Shown one piece after another: positions 43,084 through 56,100 of a DNA stretch of 64,000 nucleotides. Location: assembly GCF_000802365.1 (NCBI RefSeq), contig NZ_JSZE01000016.1, positions 35,783-99,782 on the forward strand, written 5' to 3'. Below the pieces are notes generated by a model. That model was not told the origin of the DNA. It saw only the letters and a program-made list of their open reading frames with translations, and did no database searches. Source of the DNA: Xanthomonas cannabis pv. cannabis (GTDB lineage Bacteria; Pseudomonadota; Gammaproteobacteria; Xanthomonadales; Xanthomonadaceae). Numbering within the stretch: position 1 is the first letter of the stretch; every line of letters begins with the position of its first letter. A program made the position numbers and the translations under genes.

Positions 43084-44388
43084 ATGGAACCCAGTCTCAG
43101 CACTCCCCGTCCGATTGATCCGCGTCGCGCGCAGCTGCAGCGCATGAAGCTACTCGCAGCAGCGTTGCTGCTGGCCATGTTCGCCGGTTTTGTCGTCAGC
43201 CATCTGATGGGCGAACAAGGCATCTGGGCCTGGGTGTCAGCATTTTGCGAAGCGGCCACCGTGGGCGCACTGGCCGACTGGTTTGCAGTGGTGGCGCTGT
43301 TCCGCCGCCCGATGGGCCTGCCGATCCCGCACACCGCCATCCTGCCGCGCGGCAAGGAGCGCCTGGCCGATGGGCTGGCAGTGTTCGTGCGCGATCAGTT
43401 CCTGGCGCCCGAGGCGTTGATGGACAAGCTGCGCGTGTTCGACCCGGCCGGCCGCCTCGGCGAGTGGCTGGCCAAGCCCGAGCAGGCACGCATGCTGGCG
43501 CAGATGGCGCGCGGCTGGATGTTGCAGGCGCTGGAACTGCTGGACGAAGCGGCGGTGCGGCGTGCCATCCAGCGGTTTGTCGTGGACCGCCTGCGCAAAT
43601 GGAATGCCGCCGCCACGGTCGGCGATGTCATGGCCCTGCTCACTACCGACGGCCGCCATCAGAAGTTGCTGGACGAGGTGCTGCTGCGGCTGGGGCAATG
43701 GCTGGACCAGGAACAGGTCAAGACGCGCGCCTCTGCGCTGATCGTGCGCTATGCGCGGCGCGAGTGGCCCAAGCTGGTCGGCACGGTGAACTGGGTCAAG
43801 CCGATCGAGGAGATCGGCGACAGCCTGGCCGACCGCATGGCGCGGGCGGCGCTCGAAGAATTGCAGGACATCCTCACCACGCCCGACCATCCCATCAGGC
43901 TCGACTACGAGGCCTGGCTGCAGGGCTACATCGCGCGCCTGCGCGACGAGCCGGAGATGGCCGCGCGCGTGGAAGACCTCAAACAGCGCGCGATCGAACA
44001 TCCGGCACTGCAGGAATATGTGCAGGGGCTATGGGGCGAAATCCGCGATGCCCTGCGCAACGACCTGGCGCGTGAAGAGTCGTCGATGGCCGCTCACATG
44101 GAGCGCTCCATGCAATCGCTAGGCCAGGCCCTGTCGCAGGATCCTTCGCTGCGCGAGGCGCTCAACCAGCATATGTTGCAGGCCGCCGACAAACTCACCA
44201 CGCGGCTGCGCGCATCGGTCACCGAGCACATCGCGTCGACCATGAAAAGTTGGGACGAACGTCACCTCGTCGAACAATTGGAATTGGGTGTCGGACGCGA
44301 TCTGCAATACATTCGCTTCAACGGAACGTTGGTCGGTGGACTGATCGGCCTTGCCCTTCACGCACTGTCGATCTGGCTATCGTTCTGA
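43084..44388 (+). CDS. DUF445 membrane-associated protein
   Basis: The 434-residue protein has an N-terminal membrane helix (LLAAALLLAMFAGFVVSHLMG), the conserved DUF445 block EAATVGALADWFAVVALFRRPMGLPIPHTAILPRGKERLA, a long helical middle and a hydrophobic C-terminal end (GTLVGGLIGLALHALSIWL). It is probably a membrane-tethered periplasmic or cytosolic helical protein; relatives include YjiN and YheB-type proteins of unknown function. The ATG at 43084 has no strong ribosome site (CACTGATG). Confidence 0.86.
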   Translation: MEPSLSTPRPIDPRRAQLQRMKLLAAALLLAMFAGFVVSHLMGEQGIWAWVSAFCEAATVGALADWFAVVALFRRPMGLPIPHTAILPRGKERLADGLAVFVRDQFLAPEALMDKLRVFDPAGRLGEWLAKPEQARMLAQMARGWMLQALELLDEAAVRRAIQRFVVDRLRKWNAAATVGDVMALLTTDGRHQKLLDEVLLRLGQWLDQEQVKTRASALIVRYARREWPKLVGTVNWVKPIEEIGDSLADRMARAALEELQDILTTPDHPIRLDYEAWLQGYIARLRDEPEMAARVEDLKQRAIEHPALQEYVQGLWGEIRDALRNDLAREESSMAAHMERSMQSLGQALSQDPSLREALNQHMLQAADKLTTRLRASVTEHIASTMKSWDERHLVEQLELGVGRDLQYIRFNGTLVGGLIGLALHALSIWLSF

Positions 44389-44539
44389 TGCACTGACACG
44401 ACGATGATCGCCCAGACGGTGCGGCCGATGCCGCGGGGGACACTGCACGCAGCCGGATGATCGTCAGGCGGTACCACGAAGCCGACAGTGTTGTCGGCCA
44501 GCACACTGGGCACGCAACAGGCAAGGCAAAGGGACGAAG

Positions 44540-48634
<4,095 letters not shown>

Positions 48635-48667
48635 CCGCGATCTCCTGCCCGACTGCAAGGACCCTCC

Positions 48668-49654
48668 ATGCCGTCCCGTCCCCTGCTCTGTGTCGACGAC
48701 GAATCCAGCAACCTGGCCACCTTGCGCCAGCTGCTGCGCGACGATTTCCCGTTGGTCTTCGCCAAGACCGGCGGCGAGGCGCTGGATGCGGTGACGCGCC
48801 ATCAACCGGCATTGATCCTGCTGGATGTGGAACTGCCGGACATGGACGGCTACGCGGTGGCTCGCACGCTCAAGCGGCAGCCGGCCAGCCAGACCATCCC
48901 GATCCTGTTCGTGACTGCGCGCAGCAGCGAGCAGGACGAACGCGCCGGGCTGGACGCGGGCGCGGCCGACTACGTCAGCAAGCCCTACTCGCCGGCGCTG
49001 CTCAAGGCGCGCATCGGCACGCAACTCAAACTGGCCGAATGCACACGCCTGGCGCAGCAATACCGCGACGCGATCCACCTGCTGGGCACGGCAGGCCAGG
49101 GCCAGGACGTGGATACCGGCGCACATATCTGGCGCATGGCGGTATACGCACGCGTGCTGGCCGAAGCCGCCGGCTGGTCGCCGCAGCAGGCCCAGGTACT
49201 GCAGGATGCCGCACCGCTGCACGACGCCGGCAAGATCGCCGTACCCGGCAGCATCCTGCACAAGCCCGACGCGCTGGACGAGCACGAGCGCTCGGTGGTA
49301 CGGCAACACCCGCAGGCCGGGCACGACCTGCTGCGCCACGGGCGCGGGCCGGTGTTCCAGCTGGCCGCCGACATCGCCCTGCATCACCACGAGTGCTGGG
49401 ACGGCAGCGGCTACCCGCAAGGGCTGGCCGGCGAAGCCATCCCGGAGGCGGCGCGCATCGTGGCGGTGGCCGATGTGTTCGACGCGCTGTGCGGCCGGCG
49501 CGCGTACAAGGCGCCGTGGACGGTGGAAGACGCCATGCGCAAGATCGAGAGCATGGCGGGCAAGCAACTGGAACCGCGCCTGGTACAGCACTTCCGCGAG
49601 GCATTGCCGCAGATCCTGCAGATCAAGGACGCCTGGGACAGCCGGGCGGCATAG
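48668..49654 (+). CDS. Response regulator with HD-GYP cyclic di-GMP phosphodiesterase domain
   Basis: The 328-residue protein has a receiver (residues 1-125) with D53 in LILLDVELPDMDG, and then an HD-GYP domain with H185-D186 in LHDAGKIAVPG, HHHECWDGSGYPQG (GYP at 248-250) and IVAVADVFDALCGRRAYK. All metal-ligand motifs look intact, so it should hydrolyse cyclic di-GMP. It is shorter than RpfG and not that gene. Directly after the hybrid kinase, it is the likely target of the HPt phosphate. Confidence 0.94.
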   Translation: MPSRPLLCVDDESSNLATLRQLLRDDFPLVFAKTGGEALDAVTRHQPALILLDVELPDMDGYAVARTLKRQPASQTIPILFVTARSSEQDERAGLDAGAADYVSKPYSPALLKARIGTQLKLAECTRLAQQYRDAIHLLGTAGQGQDVDTGAHIWRMAVYARVLAEAAGWSPQQAQVLQDAAPLHDAGKIAVPGSILHKPDALDEHERSVVRQHPQAGHDLLRHGRGPVFQLAADIALHHHECWDGSGYPQGLAGEAIPEAARIVAVADVFDALCGRRAYKAPWTVEDAMRKIESMAGKQLEPRLVQHFREALPQILQIKDAWDSRAA

Positions 49655-50134
49655 CGCTGATTCGGGTCGCCAAGACAACCGCCCATTCGCGATGTCGGGT
49701 TGGCTGTCTTCCGGCGTACCCTCACCCCAACCCCTCTCCCGCGGGGAGAGGGGCTTTGTCCAGGTGCCATCCCTGTTCGCGTGCTGCAGCCCGATCCTTC
49801 TCCCCCCGGAGAAGGTGGCGCGCAGCGCCGGATGAGGGTGCGGGCCACTCGGGACGACCAGCCGACGACGCATCACTTCGCGCGTCCTCTATCGCCATCG
49901 CACGCTGCTACGTCCCACCAGCCGCTTCAGCCGCAAGCCTCTGCGTCAACACCAGCGTCCACCATCCAAACCACCGCGTCTGCAGCGACAAGCACGCACT
50001 GTTACCCACGTGCGCTTGAACCCCACCCCACACCAGCGGACAATACCCATGTTGCGCCGCACAACACCGTGCGACGCGGGCCGATCCGGACGCCCCACTG
50101 GCGCCGTCGATGCAGCCCCGCAACCGAGAGTCCG
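49655..50134. other. 480-base intergenic region with two hairpin repeats
   Basis: The part after the HD-GYP gene carries a hairpin CCCCTCTCCC-GCG-GGGAGAGGGG (49731-49753) and a second, CCTTCTCC-CCCC-GGAGAAGG (49796-49815). These are flanked outside by ACCCTCACCCC and GATGAGGGTGCGGG, so the whole unit (about 49722-49833) is one inverted repeat. The rest (49834-50134) is lower in GC with CA-rich words and probably contains the promoter of the exporter gene. No gene is supported. Confidence 0.55.
49722..49833. repeat. Composite inverted repeat of two hairpins
   Basis: The left hairpin has ten-base arms (49731-49740 and 49744-49753) and the right hairpin eight-base arms (49796-49803 and 49808-49815). 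The outer ACCCTCACC and GATGAGGGTG are approximately complementary. This is related to the TTCTCCC/GGGAGAA repeats near 12861 and 25800. Confidence 0.7.
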
Positions 50135-51562
50135 ATGTCTTCCAGCGTGTCCGACGCCGGCACCGCCCCGCCGCGTTATCCCGACTACCGCATTATTTCG
50201 CTGATCCTGGCCTGCGCCATCTTCATGGAGCAGATGGACGCCACCGTGCTGGCGACCGCGCTGCCTACGCTGGCGCGCGACTTTGGCGTGGCCGCGCCGG
50301 CCATGAGCATCGCCATGACCAGCTACCTGCTGGCGCTGGCGGTGCTGATCCCGGCCAGCGGCGCCATCGCCGACCGCTTCGGCCTGCGCCGCGTGTTCGG
50401 CGCCTCGATCTGGGTGTTCGTCGCCGGCTCGATCCTGTGTTCGCTGGCCGACAGCCTGCCCACCATGGTGGCCGCACGCGTGCTGCAGGGCGCTGGTGGC
50501 GCGATGATGGCCCCGCTGGGCCGGCTGATCCTGCTGCGCACGGTAGAGCGCCGCCATCTAGTCTCTGCGATGGCCTGGACGCTTGTGCCCGCCTTCATCG
50601 GCCCGATGCTGGGGCCGCCGCTGGGCGGGTTCTTCGTTTCGTATCTGGACTGGCGCTGGATCTTCTACATCAATGTGCCGATCGGCATTGCCGGCTTCCT
50701 GCTGGTGCGCCGGTTCATCCCGGAGATTCCCACCGACAGCGCGCCGACACGTTTCGACCTGCGCGGGTTCGTGCTGTGCGGCGTGGCGCTGGGTTGCCTG
50801 TTGTTCGGCCTGGAAATGGTCAGTCAGGACGACGGCATCGGCATGGCCAGCTGGTTGCTGGCCACCGGCGCGGCCGCTGCGCTGGGCTATCTCTGGCATG
50901 CGCGCAACCACCCCGCCCCGTTGCTGGACCTGAGCTTGCTGCGCATCGATTCGTTCCGGCTGTCGGTGATCGGCGGCGCACTGATGCGCATCACCCAGGG
51001 CGCGCATCCGTTCCTGCTGCCCTTGCTGTTCCAGATCGGCTTAGGCATGAGCGCCGCGCACAGCGGCCGCCTGATCCTGGCCACTGCACTGGGCGCGCTG
51101 CTGATGCGCAGCATCACCCCGCAGCTGCTGCGCCGCTTCGGCTACCGCAACAGCCTGATCGGCAATGGCGTGCTGGCCAGCCTGGGCTACATGGTGTGCG
51201 CGCTGTTCCGCCCCGACTGGCCACCGGCGCTGATGTTCGGCCTGCTGCTGTGCTGCGGCGCCTTCATGTCGTTCCAGTTCGCCGCCTACAACACCATCGC
51301 CTACGAAAACGTACCCAGCGCGCGCATGAGCCGCGCCAGCAGCCTGTACACCACCTTGCAGCAGCTGATGCTCTCGGTGGGCGTGTGTGCCGGCGCAATG
51401 ATCCTCAAACTGGCCATGCTGGCCGGCGACCATACCCAACCGGCGCAGCGCGATTTCTCGCTGGCGTTCTGCGTGGTCAGCCTGATCTCGCTCAGCGCCA
51501 CCTGGTGGCATGTGCGTTTCGACAAGGACGCCGGACAGGAAATGAGCGGGCACCGGGCTTAG
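50135..51562 (+). CDS. DHA2-family MFS drug exporter
   Basis: The 475-residue protein has about 14 hydrophobic segments. It starts MSSSVSDAGTAPPRYPDYR, with helix 1 LACAIFMEQMDATVLATALPTL, motif A in GAIADRFGLRRVFG and motif C in FIGPMLGPPLGGF. It is similar in type to EmrB but has no adaptor beside it, so it probably works alone. The ATG at 50135 follows GAGAG; the open frame to 49700 crosses the repeats and is not coding. Confidence 0.9.
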   Translation: MSSSVSDAGTAPPRYPDYRIISLILACAIFMEQMDATVLATALPTLARDFGVAAPAMSIAMTSYLLALAVLIPASGAIADRFGLRRVFGASIWVFVAGSILCSLADSLPTMVAARVLQGAGGAMMAPLGRLILLRTVERRHLVSAMAWTLVPAFIGPMLGPPLGGFFVSYLDWRWIFYINVPIGIAGFLLVRRFIPEIPTDSAPTRFDLRGFVLCGVALGCLLFGLEMVSQDDGIGMASWLLATGAAAALGYLWHARNHPAPLLDLSLLRIDSFRLSVIGGALMRITQGAHPFLLPLLFQIGLGMSAAHSGRLILATALGALLMRSITPQLLRRFGYRNSLIGNGVLASLGYMVCALFRPDWPPALMFGLLLCCGAFMSFQFAAYNTIAYENVPSARMSRASSLYTTLQQLMLSVGVCAGAMILKLAMLAGDHTQPAQRDFSLAFCVVSLISLSATWWHVRFDKDAGQEMSGHRA

Positions 51563-51580
51563 GGACGCTCTGAACAACGC
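51562..51580. repeat. Left direct repeat bordering the PIN-like gene
   Basis: GGGACGCTCTGAACAACGC begins at the last base of the exporter stop codon. It matches 15 of 19 positions of the copy at 52310-52328, with CTCTGAAC identical. The two copies flank the AT-richer segment. Confidence 0.55.
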
Positions 51581-51701
51581 CTTCGCAAGCTTATTGACAA
51601 CAGAGCATCCCTCGGCATTAGGAGTGGCCGGCTGCGATCAGACGATCAGAAATCGCGTAATGTCTTTCGATAACACAGCTTGAAAACCGGCAGCTTCGTG
51701 T

Positions 51702-52256
51702 ATGAAATTGTATGTGTACATTGATTCATGCGCGTGGAACTACGTTATCAAGCATGGGATAGACCTTAAAAAGGAGCTGCCCCCGCAACGTTACGAGATA
51801 CGCGTTACGACCGAGGTGGACATTGAGCTGGCGGCAATTCCCGCCATCGGTGCTGACGGGTCCGACAAAAGCGACCTGAAACGGTCGATCCAGAAATTAA
51901 GAGAGCAGAACACCATAAAGATCACCCGCTCTTTCGGATTCGCAGCCCCCTATGCAGGCTTCGGACAAGCCACTTTCCAGTCAGCACAGGAAAGAGAGTG
52001 GCACGCAAAGCATTACCGGGCAGACCCACCACGCAAGCGCAAGGCCTCAGGCCTGCCAGCAGGAGCGACTGATGCAGACCTGGCTGGACGCGCGGGTGAC
52101 GCAGTCGTTCTCACTGCTGAAAGCGCGCAAAAGCCCGGTCCGCTCAAATCGGCAGCGAGTGAAGGTAAGCACGTCATTTTTTTAGGCCGAGATTTTGAAT
52201 CCAGCGGCATGAGTCTAGGGATGTACGTTGCTCACAGGTTGAGATCGTCAGGATAG
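51702..52256 (+). CDS. PIN-like domain protein, possible toxin or nuclease
   Basis: The 184-residue protein starts MKLYVYIDSCAWNYVIKHG. Acidic residues are spaced as in PIN nucleases: D8, the pair in TTEVDIELAAIP near 38-40, a stretch DADLAGRAGDAVVLTAE near 125-141, and GKHVIFLGRDFESSG near the end. Base composition and codon use are visibly more AT-rich than in the neighbouring genes, a sign of transfer. Near-identical 19-base repeats flank it. I see no antitoxin gene directly before or after, so an isolated PIN-like gene is all that can be said. The fold is my judgement without a profile search. Confidence 0.6.
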   Translation: MKLYVYIDSCAWNYVIKHGIDLKKELPPQRYEIRVTTEVDIELAAIPAIGADGSDKSDLKRSIQKLREQNTIKITRSFGFAAPYAGFGQATFQSAQEREWHAKHYRADPPRKRKASGLPAGATDADLAGRAGDAVVLTAESAQKPGPLKSAASEGKHVIFLGRDFESSGMSLGMYVAHRLRSSG

Positions 52257-52302
52257 GCATTTTTTCTTATGCCCATGAACAGCTAGAACGAGACCTCGCT
52301 TA

Positions 52303-52339
52303 GCATCCTGGGAGCCTCTGAACGGCGCACCCAGGATGC
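52303..52339. repeat. Inverted repeat whose loop is the right direct repeat
   Basis: Perfect ten-base arms GCATCCTGGG (52303-52312) and CCCAGGATGC (52330-52339) flank 17 bases. The sequence GGGAGCCTCTGAACGGCGC (52310-52328) spans one arm and the loop and is the right-hand partner of 51562-51580. It lies between the ends of two convergent genes and could also act as a transcription barrier. Confidence 0.6.
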
Positions 52340-52370
52340 GCGACGCGATAAAGGACGTTAGCAATGCATC

Positions 52371-52763
52371 TCACGACGTAGCTGCAATACGTTCCTGCAA
52401 CGCATGTAACGATTCTTTTCCCGACTCAGCCAGCGCACGCGTCGCGTAGAGCAAGCGATCGGTGAGCTGCCCCCCCAGGCCAGATTGGCCAGCCTCACGG
52501 GCTGCCTCGCTGGCATGCAGCACTTCCAGCACACCATGCAGTCCGACCAGGCAATGATCGATATGTGCGCATTTGAGAGCCAGGCCAAATTGCATCGGCA
52601 GATCAGACCAATGGAGGCCGTTGGTGGCCTCCGCACCGCGTGATTCGGACAGCCGACGGAAGAACACGTCTTCATGCTCCGAAGTGAGATTGGATGCTTT
52701 GTGGCTTGTGGTACGTGAATCTGATGAAGTGCTGCCCGAACGAGCAGAATCGGTGCGCGGCAT
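52371..52763 (-). CDS. Small protein of unknown function translated from a structured leader
   Basis: The 130-residue product starts MPRTDSARSGSTSSDSR, a Ser/Thr-rich polar stretch. A helical domain follows from about residue 45 (LHWSDLPMQFGLALKCAHIDHCLVGLHGVLEVLHASEAAREAGQ) and an alanine-rich helical end (LYATRALAESGKESLHALQERIA). Two Cys and two His lie close together (CAHIDHC), a possible metal site. The ATG at 52763 has AAGGAG seven bases upstream, the strongest ribosome site nearby, which overrules the open frame to 53111. It has no signal peptide. I do not recognise the family; the unusual leader suggests post-transcriptional control. Confidence 0.7.
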   Translation of the reverse strand: MPRTDSARSGSTSSDSRTTSHKASNLTSEHEDVFFRRLSESRGAEATNGLHWSDLPMQFGLALKCAHIDHCLVGLHGVLEVLHASEAAREAGQSGLGGQLTDRLLYATRALAESGKESLHALQERIAATS

Positions 52764-52795
52764 GACGGGTCTCCTTGGATGATGGAGTCCGTCAC
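52762..52795 (-). promoter_or_regulatory. Hairpin that sequesters the ribosome site and start codon
   Basis: Read on the minus strand, GACGG (52793-52789) pairs with CCGTC (52768-52764) and CTCC (52787-52784) pairs with GGAG (52774-52771), which is the Shine-Dalgarno sequence. The loop has nine bases and there is a 1x2 internal loop. Two more pairs can extend into the AUG. In this fold the ribosome site is closed, so translation would need its opening. Confidence 0.65.
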
Positions 52796-52799
52796 CCCG

Positions 52800-52885
52800 C
52801 TTCCAAACAAGGTGGCGGACGGTGCGCGGTTGGAAGACCGGTCCAAGGGCCGGCGGGCCTTTCGGCCCCCACGCACCGCCCGCCA
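52800..52885 (-). ncRNA. Structured 5' leader with GNRA hairpin and pseudoknot (candidate cis-regulatory RNA)
   Basis: On the minus strand a 14-base stem pairs TGGCGGGCGGTGCG (52885-52872) with CGCACCGTCCGCCA (52826-52813), including one G-U. It encloses hairpin GGGCC-GAAA-GGCCC (52868-52855), which has a GAAA tetraloop, and hairpin GCCGG/CCGGU (52854-52837). The joining strand CTTCCAA (52836-52830) is exactly complementary to TTGGAAG (52806-52800), 3' of the main stem, so a seven-base pseudoknot is possible. The start codon is 37 bases further on. The fold is derived by hand from pairing; its existence as an RNA is inferred. Confidence 0.65.
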
Positions 52886-52926
52886 TAAAGCTGACGAGCA
52901 CGCCCCCGCCATCAATCAGCAAGCGC

Positions 52927-52960
52927 AAAAAAAGCGCCTGCATCGACAGCGTGGGCGCTT
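52927..52960 (-). terminator. T-tailed hairpin upstream of the structured leader
   Basis: On the minus strand AAGCGCC (52960-52954) pairs with GGCGCTT (52938-52932), and a run of T follows (52933-52927). It looks like a rho-independent terminator. It may act as a second stop for transcription from glutamate dehydrogenase, or as an attenuator if the promoter of the small gene lies upstream of it. Confidence 0.65.
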
Positions 52961-53064
52961 GTGCGCCTTGGATTTCGGGCTTCCACACCAGGCTGCGAGA
53001 TTTATCGCAGCTACGAGAGTCTTCATTGCGGCAACTAGGAGTGTCAAGTGCCGCAGTTGCATAC

Positions 53065-53092
53065 AAAAAAGCCGCCCTGGGGCGGCATTTTT
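53065..53092. terminator. Rho-independent terminator after NAD-glutamate dehydrogenase
   Basis: Arms GCCGCCC (53071-53077) and GGGCGGC (53080-53086) are flanked by six A on the left and ATTTTT on the right, so it can end transcription from either side. On the minus strand it follows the glutamate dehydrogenase stop by about 75 bases. Confidence 0.85.
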
Positions 53093-53167
53093 GTAGACGC
53101 AATGGCAACACGGCGTGCTGCGGTCACCGCGGTGGCGAAACAGCGTCTCGCCACCGCGGAACCGACG

Positions 53168-56100
53168 TTACATCCCGTGCGCGGCCAACTGCCCAAGCCG
53201 CTGCACTGCCACCGACACGGTCGGGTAGTCCAGGGTCTTCTGCTCGGCCACATCGGCCAGCATGGCCAGGGTGAAGCGCAGGCTGGAATCGTCGCGCGCC
53301 AGCCAGTTGGCCACCTTGTCCTCGGCACTGCTGCCGGGCATGGTCAGCACCTGGCCTACCAATGCACGCTGATGCGCGGCCAGTTCGTCGCGCAGCACGC
53401 CACGCGCCACCGCATGCCAGCGGCCGTTGACCTCCAGCGCGTCGATCTGCTCGAACAACCACGGCAGCCGCAGCGCGTCGCCCAGGCGGAAATGCACCTT
53501 GGACACGTCCACCGGCTTGAGCTTGCGGGTGCGGGCGGTTTCGATGATGTCGAACGCAGGTTCCAGGTAGCGCAGCTCGCACAGCTGCTGCGCCAGTTGC
53601 GGCGGCAGTCCCTTGTCCTGCCACTCCTGCACGCTGGCTTCGTACAGCGGTCGCTGCGTATCGGACAACACGCCCGAGGCGACACGGATGTCGTTGAACG
53701 GGCCGTGGTAACGCTCCACCGCCGCCGTGATGCCCGGCATCTGGCCCGGACGCAGCAGCAGCCAACGCACGAACGAGCGTTGCAGGCGCCAGATCACTTC
53801 CAGTGCATCGATCTGCACCGACTCGGGCACCTTGCCGTCCAGCGCATCGATCTGCGTCCACAGCGCGCGCGCATCCAGCGTTTCGCGGCTGATGGTGTAG
53901 GCCTTGGCCACCTCGGCGATGCTGCGGCCGGTGTCTTCCTGCATGCGCATCAGGAAGGTGGCGCCCATGCGGTTGATGGTGGTGTTGGTCACCGCAGTGG
54001 CGATGATTTCGCGCTTGAGGCGGTGACGCTCCATCGCATCGGCGTACTTCTTCTGCAGCGGCTGCGGGAAGTACCGCTGCAATTCCTTGGACAGGTACGG
54101 GTCTTCGGGGATGTCCGATTCCAGCAGCTGCTGGAACGCCACCAGTTTGGAGTACGACAGCAGCACCGACAGTTCCGGACGCGACAAGCCCTGCCCGCGT
54201 GCCTTGCGTGCCGACAGCTCGGCATCGGAGGGCAGGAACTCGATCTGGCGATCGAGCAGGCCCTGCAGTTCCAGCGTGCGGATGAAGTGCTGTTTGGAGC
54301 CCAGCCGCTTGACGCTCATGCGCTCCATCAAGCTGATCGCCTGGTTCTGGCGGTAGTTGTCCCACAGCACCAGGTCGGCCACTTCGTCGGTCATCGACGC
54401 CAGCAACGTATTGCGCGCGTCATAGGTGAGCTTCTTGGCCTGCACCATGTCGTTGAGCAGGATCTTGATGTTCACCTCGTGGTCGGAGGTGTCCACGCCG
54501 GCCGAGTTGTCGATGAAGTCGGTGTTGAGCAGCACGCCGGTCTGCGCCGCTTCGATGCGGCCCAGCTGGGTCAGGCCCAGGTTGCCGCCCTCGCCCACCA
54601 CCTTGCAGCGCAGCTCACCGCCATTGACGCGCAGGCCATTGTTGGCGCGGTCGCCCACATCCGCGTGCGATTCGCTGGATGCCTTGACGTAGGTGCCGAT
54701 GCCGCCGTTCCAAAACAGGTCCACCGGCGCCTTGAGGATGGCGTTCATCAGCTCGTTGGGCGAGAGCTGCTTGACGTTGGACTCCAGCCCCAATGCCTCG
54801 CGCACCGGCGCGCTGATGTCAATGGACTTCAGGGTGCGCGGATAGATGCCGCCACCGGCGCTGATCAGCTTGGCGTCGTAATCGGCCCAGCTGGAACGCG
54901 GCAGCTTGAACAGGCGCTCGCGCTCGGCGAAGGACGCAGCTGCATCCGGCGACGGGTCGAGGAAGATATGCCGGTGGTCGAACGCGGCCAGCAGGCGGAT
55001 ATGCCTTGAGAGCAGCATGCCGTTGCCGAACACGTCGCCGGACATGTCGCCGATGCCGACCACGCTGAAATCTTGGCTCTGGCAATCGCGCCCCATCGCA
55101 CGGAAGTGGCGCTTGACCGACTCCCACGCACCGCGCGCGGTGATGCCCATGCCCTTGTGGTCGTAACCGACCGAGCCGCCGGAGGCGAACGCATCGCCCA
55201 ACCAGAAGCCGTGGTCCAGCGCCAGCCCATTGGCGATGTCGGAGAAGGTCGCGGTGCCCTTGTCGGCGGCGACCACCAGATACGGGTCGTCCTGGTCGTG
55301 ACGCACCACCTGCGGCGGCGGCACGATCTTGCCGCCGACGATGTTGTCGGTGATATCGAGCAGGCTCTGGATGAACAGCTTGTAGCAGGCGATACCTTCG
55401 GCCTGGATCGCGTCACGGTCGCCGCCCACCGGCGAGCGCTTGACGTAGAAACCGCCCTTGGCGCCCACCGGCACGATGACCGTGTTCTTGACCATCTGCG
55501 CCTTGACCAGGCCCAGCACCTCGGTGCGGAAATCCTCGCGGCGGTCGGACCAGCGCAGGCCGCCACGCGCCACCGCGCCAAAGCGCAGGTGCACGCCTTC
55601 CACACGCGGGCCATAGACGAAGATCTCGCGATACGGACGCGGCTTGGGCAGGTCCGGCACCCGCGCCGAATCCAGCTTGAAGCTGATGCAATGGGCGTGC
55701 TTGCCCTGCTTGTCGGTCTGGTAATAGTTGGTGCGCAGCGTTGCATCGATCACATCGATGAAGCTGCGCAGGATGCGGTCTTCGTCCAGGCTGGACACGC
55801 GGTCCATCAGCTTCAGCAGCGTGGCGCGGGTCGCTTCCTGCTGCGCGGCGCGGTCGCCGCCGCGGGCCTCGAGCACCGGCTCCAGCGCCTTGAGCGTAGC
55901 TTCGTCGCCAGCGGCCAGCGCAGACAACTCTTCGCGCAAGCGCTCCTGGCCGGCAAAGATCTGCGCCTTGGTCTCGCTGCCGGTGGACGGGTCGAAGCGC
56001 GCTTCGAACAGTTCCACCAACAGGCGCGCCAGCAACGGGTAACGGGTGAAGGTGGCTTCCACATACGCCTGCGAGAACGGCACCGCCGTCTGCAGCAGGT

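Larger units (their letters stand above)
52764..53167. other. 404-base region between glutamate dehydrogenase and the small gene
   Basis: Reading on the minus strand it holds, in order, the terminator after glutamate dehydrogenase (53065-53092), an inverted pair TGCGGCA/TGCCGCA (53057-53029), a hairpin GCTGCGA-TAAATC-TCGCAGC (53011-52992), a second T-tailed hairpin (52960-52927), the structured leader and the SD hairpin. A TTGACA word lies at 53047-53042, but I see no matching -10 element, so the promoter remains unplaced. Confidence 0.55.

Noticed and set aside
51562..52339. Complete insertion sequence
   Set aside because: The flanking copies are direct rather than terminal inverted repeats, and the gene inside is not a transposase.
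52358..52915. Minus-strand frame of 185 residues overlapping the small gene in another frame
   Set aside because: The competing frame has the strong AAGGAG site and the more protein-like helical composition.
53042..53047. TTGACA as a -35 element for the small gene
   Set aside because: No -10-like hexamer lies 16-18 bases downstream on the minus strand.
53048..55009. Plus-strand frames of 653 residues and similar inside glutamate dehydrogenase
   Set aside because: Antisense to a strongly conserved enzyme; composition is His/Gln-rich.
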